A DNA stretch of 32,092 bases from a virus: the IMG/VR virus record IMGVR_UViG_3300042465_003391, positions 1-32,092 of that record; one strand, 5' to 3'. The position numbers and the translations under genes were made by a program. The notes under the pieces are model-generated. The model ran no database searches. It had not been told where the DNA came from and worked only from the letters and a program-made list of their open reading frames with translations. Shown here in pieces: positions 30,104 to 32,092 of the stretch. Within the stretch, counting starts at the first letter, position 1. Each line of letters opens with the position of its first letter.

Positions 30104-30213
30104 AATAAATTTATAATTAAATTTGCAATAATACTTCCTATAATATTTCCAAATGTTATTAATAAAATTATTAATAACCAACTTAAAATTTCTTTTTTAA
30201 TTTCTTTTTTCAT
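30100..30213 (-). CDS. Membrane peptide, 37 aa
   Basis: ATG at 30213 overlaps the stop of the 62-aa gene (ATGA), and the frame ends in a TGA that overlaps the family B start (ATGA). The product starts MKKEIKKEILSW and continues with a hydrophobic chain of about 25 residues (LLIILLITFGNIIGSIIANLIINLL) to its end, so it is a basic-anchored single span. Exact coupling at both ends makes it likely to be real. Confidence 0.65.
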   Translation of the reverse strand: MKKEIKKEILSWLLIILLITFGNIIGSIIANLIINLL

Positions 30214-30398
30214 ATTTTTTCTATTTCTTGTTTAACTTCAATATAATATTTAATTATTTCTTTGTGCAAAACATATGGTTTTATATTATCTAAATTTAAT
30301 ACCTCATCAACTATTTTATTTGCAAATAATTTAGAAACTTCTTCAGACGCTCCATTTGTAATTGCCCAATTAATTAACTCCTTTGCTTTTTCTTTCAT
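30210..30398 (-). CDS. Small helical protein, 62 aa, paralogue family A (copy 1, diverged)
   Basis: The 62-aa product starts MKEKAKELINWAITNGASEEV, contains KIVDEVLNL and ends YYIEVKQEIEKI. It shares the family A signature but has lost the MTP start and is the most diverged of the three copies. It is the second gene behind the promoter at 30600-30630 and is coupled to the 37-aa membrane peptide by an ATGA overlap. Confidence 0.78.
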   Translation of the reverse strand: MKEKAKELINWAITNGASEEVSKLFANKIVDEVLNLDNIKPYVLHKEIIKYYIEVKQEIEKI

Positions 30399-30405
30399 AA
30401 TAATT

Positions 30406-30567
30406 TTATTTTACTTCTATTTCTGTTATTCTTATAAGTTTATTTGCTAATACTTCAGAACATCCATTGTTTAATAAATATTTTTTTATGTTTGTTAATG
30501 TAATTCCATTGTTAAACATTGTTACTAATTCTAATTTTACTAATTCTAAAGAGTTAATTGCTTTCAT
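30406..30567 (-). CDS. Small hypothetical protein, 53 aa, first gene behind the accessory/late promoter
   Basis: ATG at 30567 opens a 53-aa frame that stops at 30406, 7 bases before the family A copy 1 start. The product begins MKAINSLELVKLELVTMFNNG, then ITLTNIKKYLLNNGCSE and a helical end. It is a compact helical chain, possibly with a helix-turn-helix (NNGITLTNIKKYLL). As the first gene behind the promoter, with a leader of about 25 bases, it could regulate the unit. Confidence 0.65.
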   Translation of the reverse strand: MKAINSLELVKLELVTMFNNGITLTNIKKYLLNNGCSEVLANKLIRITEIEVK

Positions 30568-30599
30568 AATATTTGTGTTTTGTTGTTGTTATCTGAGTA

Positions 30600-30630
30600 C
30601 AAATATATAGTAATGTTTTATTATTACAAA
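30600..30630 (-). promoter_or_regulatory. Consensus promoter for the accessory and late genes (TTTG-N19-TATATTTG)
   Basis: On the minus strand TTTG (30627-30630) is followed after 19 bases by TATATTTG (30600-30607), an exact match to the Bacteroidetes pattern with the same 19-base spacing as the early promoter. It lies between the last replication-side gene and the accessory genes. No later full promoter was found before the structural genes, which may depend on it. Confidence 0.8.
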
Positions 30631-30632
30631 AA

Positions 30633-30839
30633 TTATTTCAATATATTTTCTAAAAAATCTGCATTATTTTTAGTTCTGCTTGTATTCCACTCATTTACAG
30701 CATCTTTGTAAAGTCTATCAATCCACCAATGTAACTTATAAGTTCCACTTCCTTTGAATATTAAACCATTTTTAAAGGTATGCTCTAAGCGATTTGGTGT
30801 TTTAATTTTAAATGCTTCAATCTTCTCGGCTAATTTCAT
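30633..30839 (-). CDS. Hypothetical protein, 68 aa
   Basis: The 68-aa product starts MKLAEKIEAFKIKTPNRLEH and has a basic, aromatic middle (GTYKLHWWIDRLYKDAV) and a helical end. It is 1 base past the RusA gene and directly before the accessory promoter. No known domain is visible. Its basic and Trp-rich middle could bind nucleic acid. It may be a partner of the resolvase, inferred only from adjacency. Confidence 0.75.
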   Translation of the reverse strand: MKLAEKIEAFKIKTPNRLEHTFKNGLIFKGSGTYKLHWWIDRLYKDAVNEWNTSRTKNNADFLENILK

Positions 30840-30840
30840 T

Positions 30841-31167
30841 TTAATATATTTTAAACCTTATAAATTCCTCGCCTTTTTTAACTATAGTTTTAAACGTATG
30901 CAATTCGTATATAAATCGGTCATCTACTTTGTACTTTTTAACCAAGCAATCAATAAAAGTTTTTACACAATTATCTATGTCACTTGCTTTAGAACTAAAG
31001 CCAAATTCCAAAGCTAATTTAATATTTTCTTTATTTGGTATTTCTATTTTATCAGGTAGTAAGCGTAAACACTTTATAATAAAAATATTATATTCTTCAG
31101 TGCGAAATTTACGCCCTTTAAAAGCTGCATTTATTGACATCGGTTTTATGTGTAGTTTTATCTCCAT
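30841..31167 (-). CDS. rusA: RusA-family Holliday junction resolvase
   Basis: The 108-aa product carries the RusA signature SKASDIDNCVKTFIDCLV at residues 59-76, followed by KVDDRFI at 80-86. The likely metal-binding acidic residues are D63, D65 and D83, and K69 corresponds to the conserved lysine. RusA enzymes are dimers that cut four-way DNA junctions. In phages this resolves recombination and replication intermediates before packaging, in line with the exonuclease/SSB cassette elsewhere on the map. Length is typical. Its ATG overlaps the stop of the ATPase gene by one base. Confidence 0.9.
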   Translation of the reverse strand: MEIKLHIKPMSINAAFKGRKFRTEEYNIFIIKCLRLLPDKIEIPNKENIKLALEFGFSSKASDIDNCVKTFIDCLVKKYKVDDRFIYELHTFKTIVKKGEEFIRFKIY

Positions 31168-32048
31168 TAGAAAGAAACTTCTTTTTTGTTATTTACTACT
31201 ATTCCTTCTTCAATTTCGTACGGAAGCCAATCTTTATTTATTCCAAAATTTAAAGTTTTAAATTCCATATTACGGCTATACTCGCATTTTGCGCTTGAAA
31301 TTTCTTCTTCTTTGTCTATAAATACAACTGTTTCAGCTTTCTTTAAAACACTTGAGCCTACGTGACCTACAGGCTTTGCAGTTCCAAAATTCTTGTGCAA
31401 AATTCCTGTTATATGCATTTGTTCCTTTACTTCTTTGCGTGCTGTCCATTCGAGTAACTTTTCGGTTAGTCCTGTAGCTTGTTCTAAGCTGTTAAAATCG
31501 GTAACCAAGTCAACGTAACCATCTATAGACATCAATCCAATATCTTTTTTAAATTCGCTTTCATAAACTAACCAATTGATAAAATCAAAACGCTCTTTAG
31601 GCGAATAAGTTCTTAAAGAAAATGTTTTGTATAAATCATAGTTAGAACCAACCAAATCTAAAACCCTTCTAACTACTCTTTGAGTATGGTGTTTTGATTG
31701 CTCGGTATCAATTGATATTATCAGTTTATCTTTAGTATTATGACCTTTTATCGAAGGATTGTAAATATTGGAAGAACCTCCAATATAAGCAGCTTCAATC
31801 ATAGACTTAAAAAATGTTTTTCTACTTTTAGAAGCTCCGACTATACAAGAAAAATCTCCATAAGAACCGAACGGTATAGGGTAGTGAGTTCCTTTATATT
31901 CCGAACTGCCTATACTTATTGCAACTGGTTGAGGTTTTATTTCTTCCGAAGGGTCAACATAACTATTTTTAAATATATCTAAAAAGTTTGTGCCTTTTAT
32001 TATTTCGTTTTGTTTTCCAATTTCTATTTTTGGTATATTAATTTCCAT
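31167..32048 (-). CDS. RepA-like RecA-fold ATPase, probable replicative helicase
   Basis: The 293-aa protein has a Walker A of GASKSRKT at residues 71-78 (Arg where Gly is usual before Lys), IISIDTEQS at 110-118 with the catalytic Glu at 117, and a Walker B of IGLMSIDGYVD with D176. A late LHKNFGTAKPVGHVGSSVLKKAE segment is typical of the RepA/AAA_25 hexameric helicase group. It probably unwinds the origin together with the initiator. The start lies in the right terminal repeat. With the ends joined, the 170-aa gene stops 7 bases upstream of it. Confidence 0.85.
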   Translation of the reverse strand: MEINIPKIEIGKQNEIIKGTNFLDIFKNSYVDPSEEIKPQPVAISIGSSEYKGTHYPIPFGSYGDFSCIVGASKSRKTFFKSMIEAAYIGGSSNIYNPSIKGHNTKDKLIISIDTEQSKHHTQRVVRRVLDLVGSNYDLYKTFSLRTYSPKERFDFINWLVYESEFKKDIGLMSIDGYVDLVTDFNSLEQATGLTEKLLEWTARKEVKEQMHITGILHKNFGTAKPVGHVGSSVLKKAETVVFIDKEEEISSAKCEYSRNMEFKTLNFGINKDWLPYEIEEGIVVNNKKEVSF

Positions 32049-32092
32049 ATTTTTACTAATTTTTGTTTTTGAAATTAATAATACAGTTTGTA
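31986..32092. repeat. Terminal direct repeat, right copy (identical to the left end)
   Basis: This is the second copy of bases 1-107 and holds the start of the RepA-like ATPase gene and the last codons of the 170-aa gene. One copy should be removed to obtain the circular sequence of 31,985 bases. Confidence 0.95.

Noticed and set aside
30104-30181. N-terminal extension of the family B copy 1 gene to 30181
   Set aside because: The ATG at 30103 aligns with the paralogue and is coupled by ATGA to the 37-aa peptide, whose coding region would overlap the extension.

Overview
The window is a complete or nearly complete genome of a tailed phage (siphovirus layout with an HK97-type head) that very probably infects a Bacteroidetes host, most likely of the Flavobacterium type. 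Evidence for the host: the DNA is strongly AT-rich, genes lack Shine-Dalgarno sequences, and the promoters that can be recognised have the Bacteroidetes form TTTG-N(about 19)-TAnnTTTG. Many families (DUF3127-like protein, connector and tail proteins, a Cys lipoprotein) are also of the Bacteroidetes-phage kind. The first 107 bases are repeated exactly as the last 107 bases, so the sequence closes into a circle of 31,985 unique bases. No integrase, partition or CI-type repressor gene was seen.

Every supported gene is on the minus strand, so the map reads from high to low coordinates and through the end junction. The early and DNA-metabolism block starts at a consensus promoter (6723-6753). It holds small unknown proteins, a YqaJ/lambda-type exonuclease with a DUF3127/SSB-like partner, two MazG/PRA-PH-like proteins, a metallophosphoesterase and an orphan DNA adenine methyltransferase. 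A terminator and a new promoter then precede a structured leader RNA and the replication genes: an initiator-like protein with a lambda-O-like internal origin candidate, then across the junction a RepA-like RecA-fold ATPase, a RusA resolvase and one small protein.

A second consensus promoter (30600-30630) starts the other half. It begins with an accessory zone of very small genes (30.6-27.9 kb), including two paralogous families, micro membrane proteins and a lipoprotein. Then come terS, terL, portal, prohead protease, major capsid, connectors, major tail protein, tail assembly proteins, tape measure, tail tip and baseplate proteins, fibres, and the lysis cassette (holin-like membrane proteins and an M15 endolysin). 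This unit ends at an intrinsic terminator (7274-7301).

Between that terminator and the early promoter lies a small control island: a promoter, a type-II (Leu-like) tRNA gene with an abnormal central region, a 55-aa helix-turn-helix protein and a 53-aa protein. Several genes shorter than 60 codons were found by hand translation. They fit between neighbours by 1-4 base start/stop overlaps or small gaps.

The items most worth following up are the pseudoknot- or kissing-loop-capable leader at 1517-1652, the origin candidate inside the initiator gene, the unusual tRNA, and the duplicated small-gene pair at 28.2-30.4 kb. All functional names rest on reading motifs by eye. No database search was possible.
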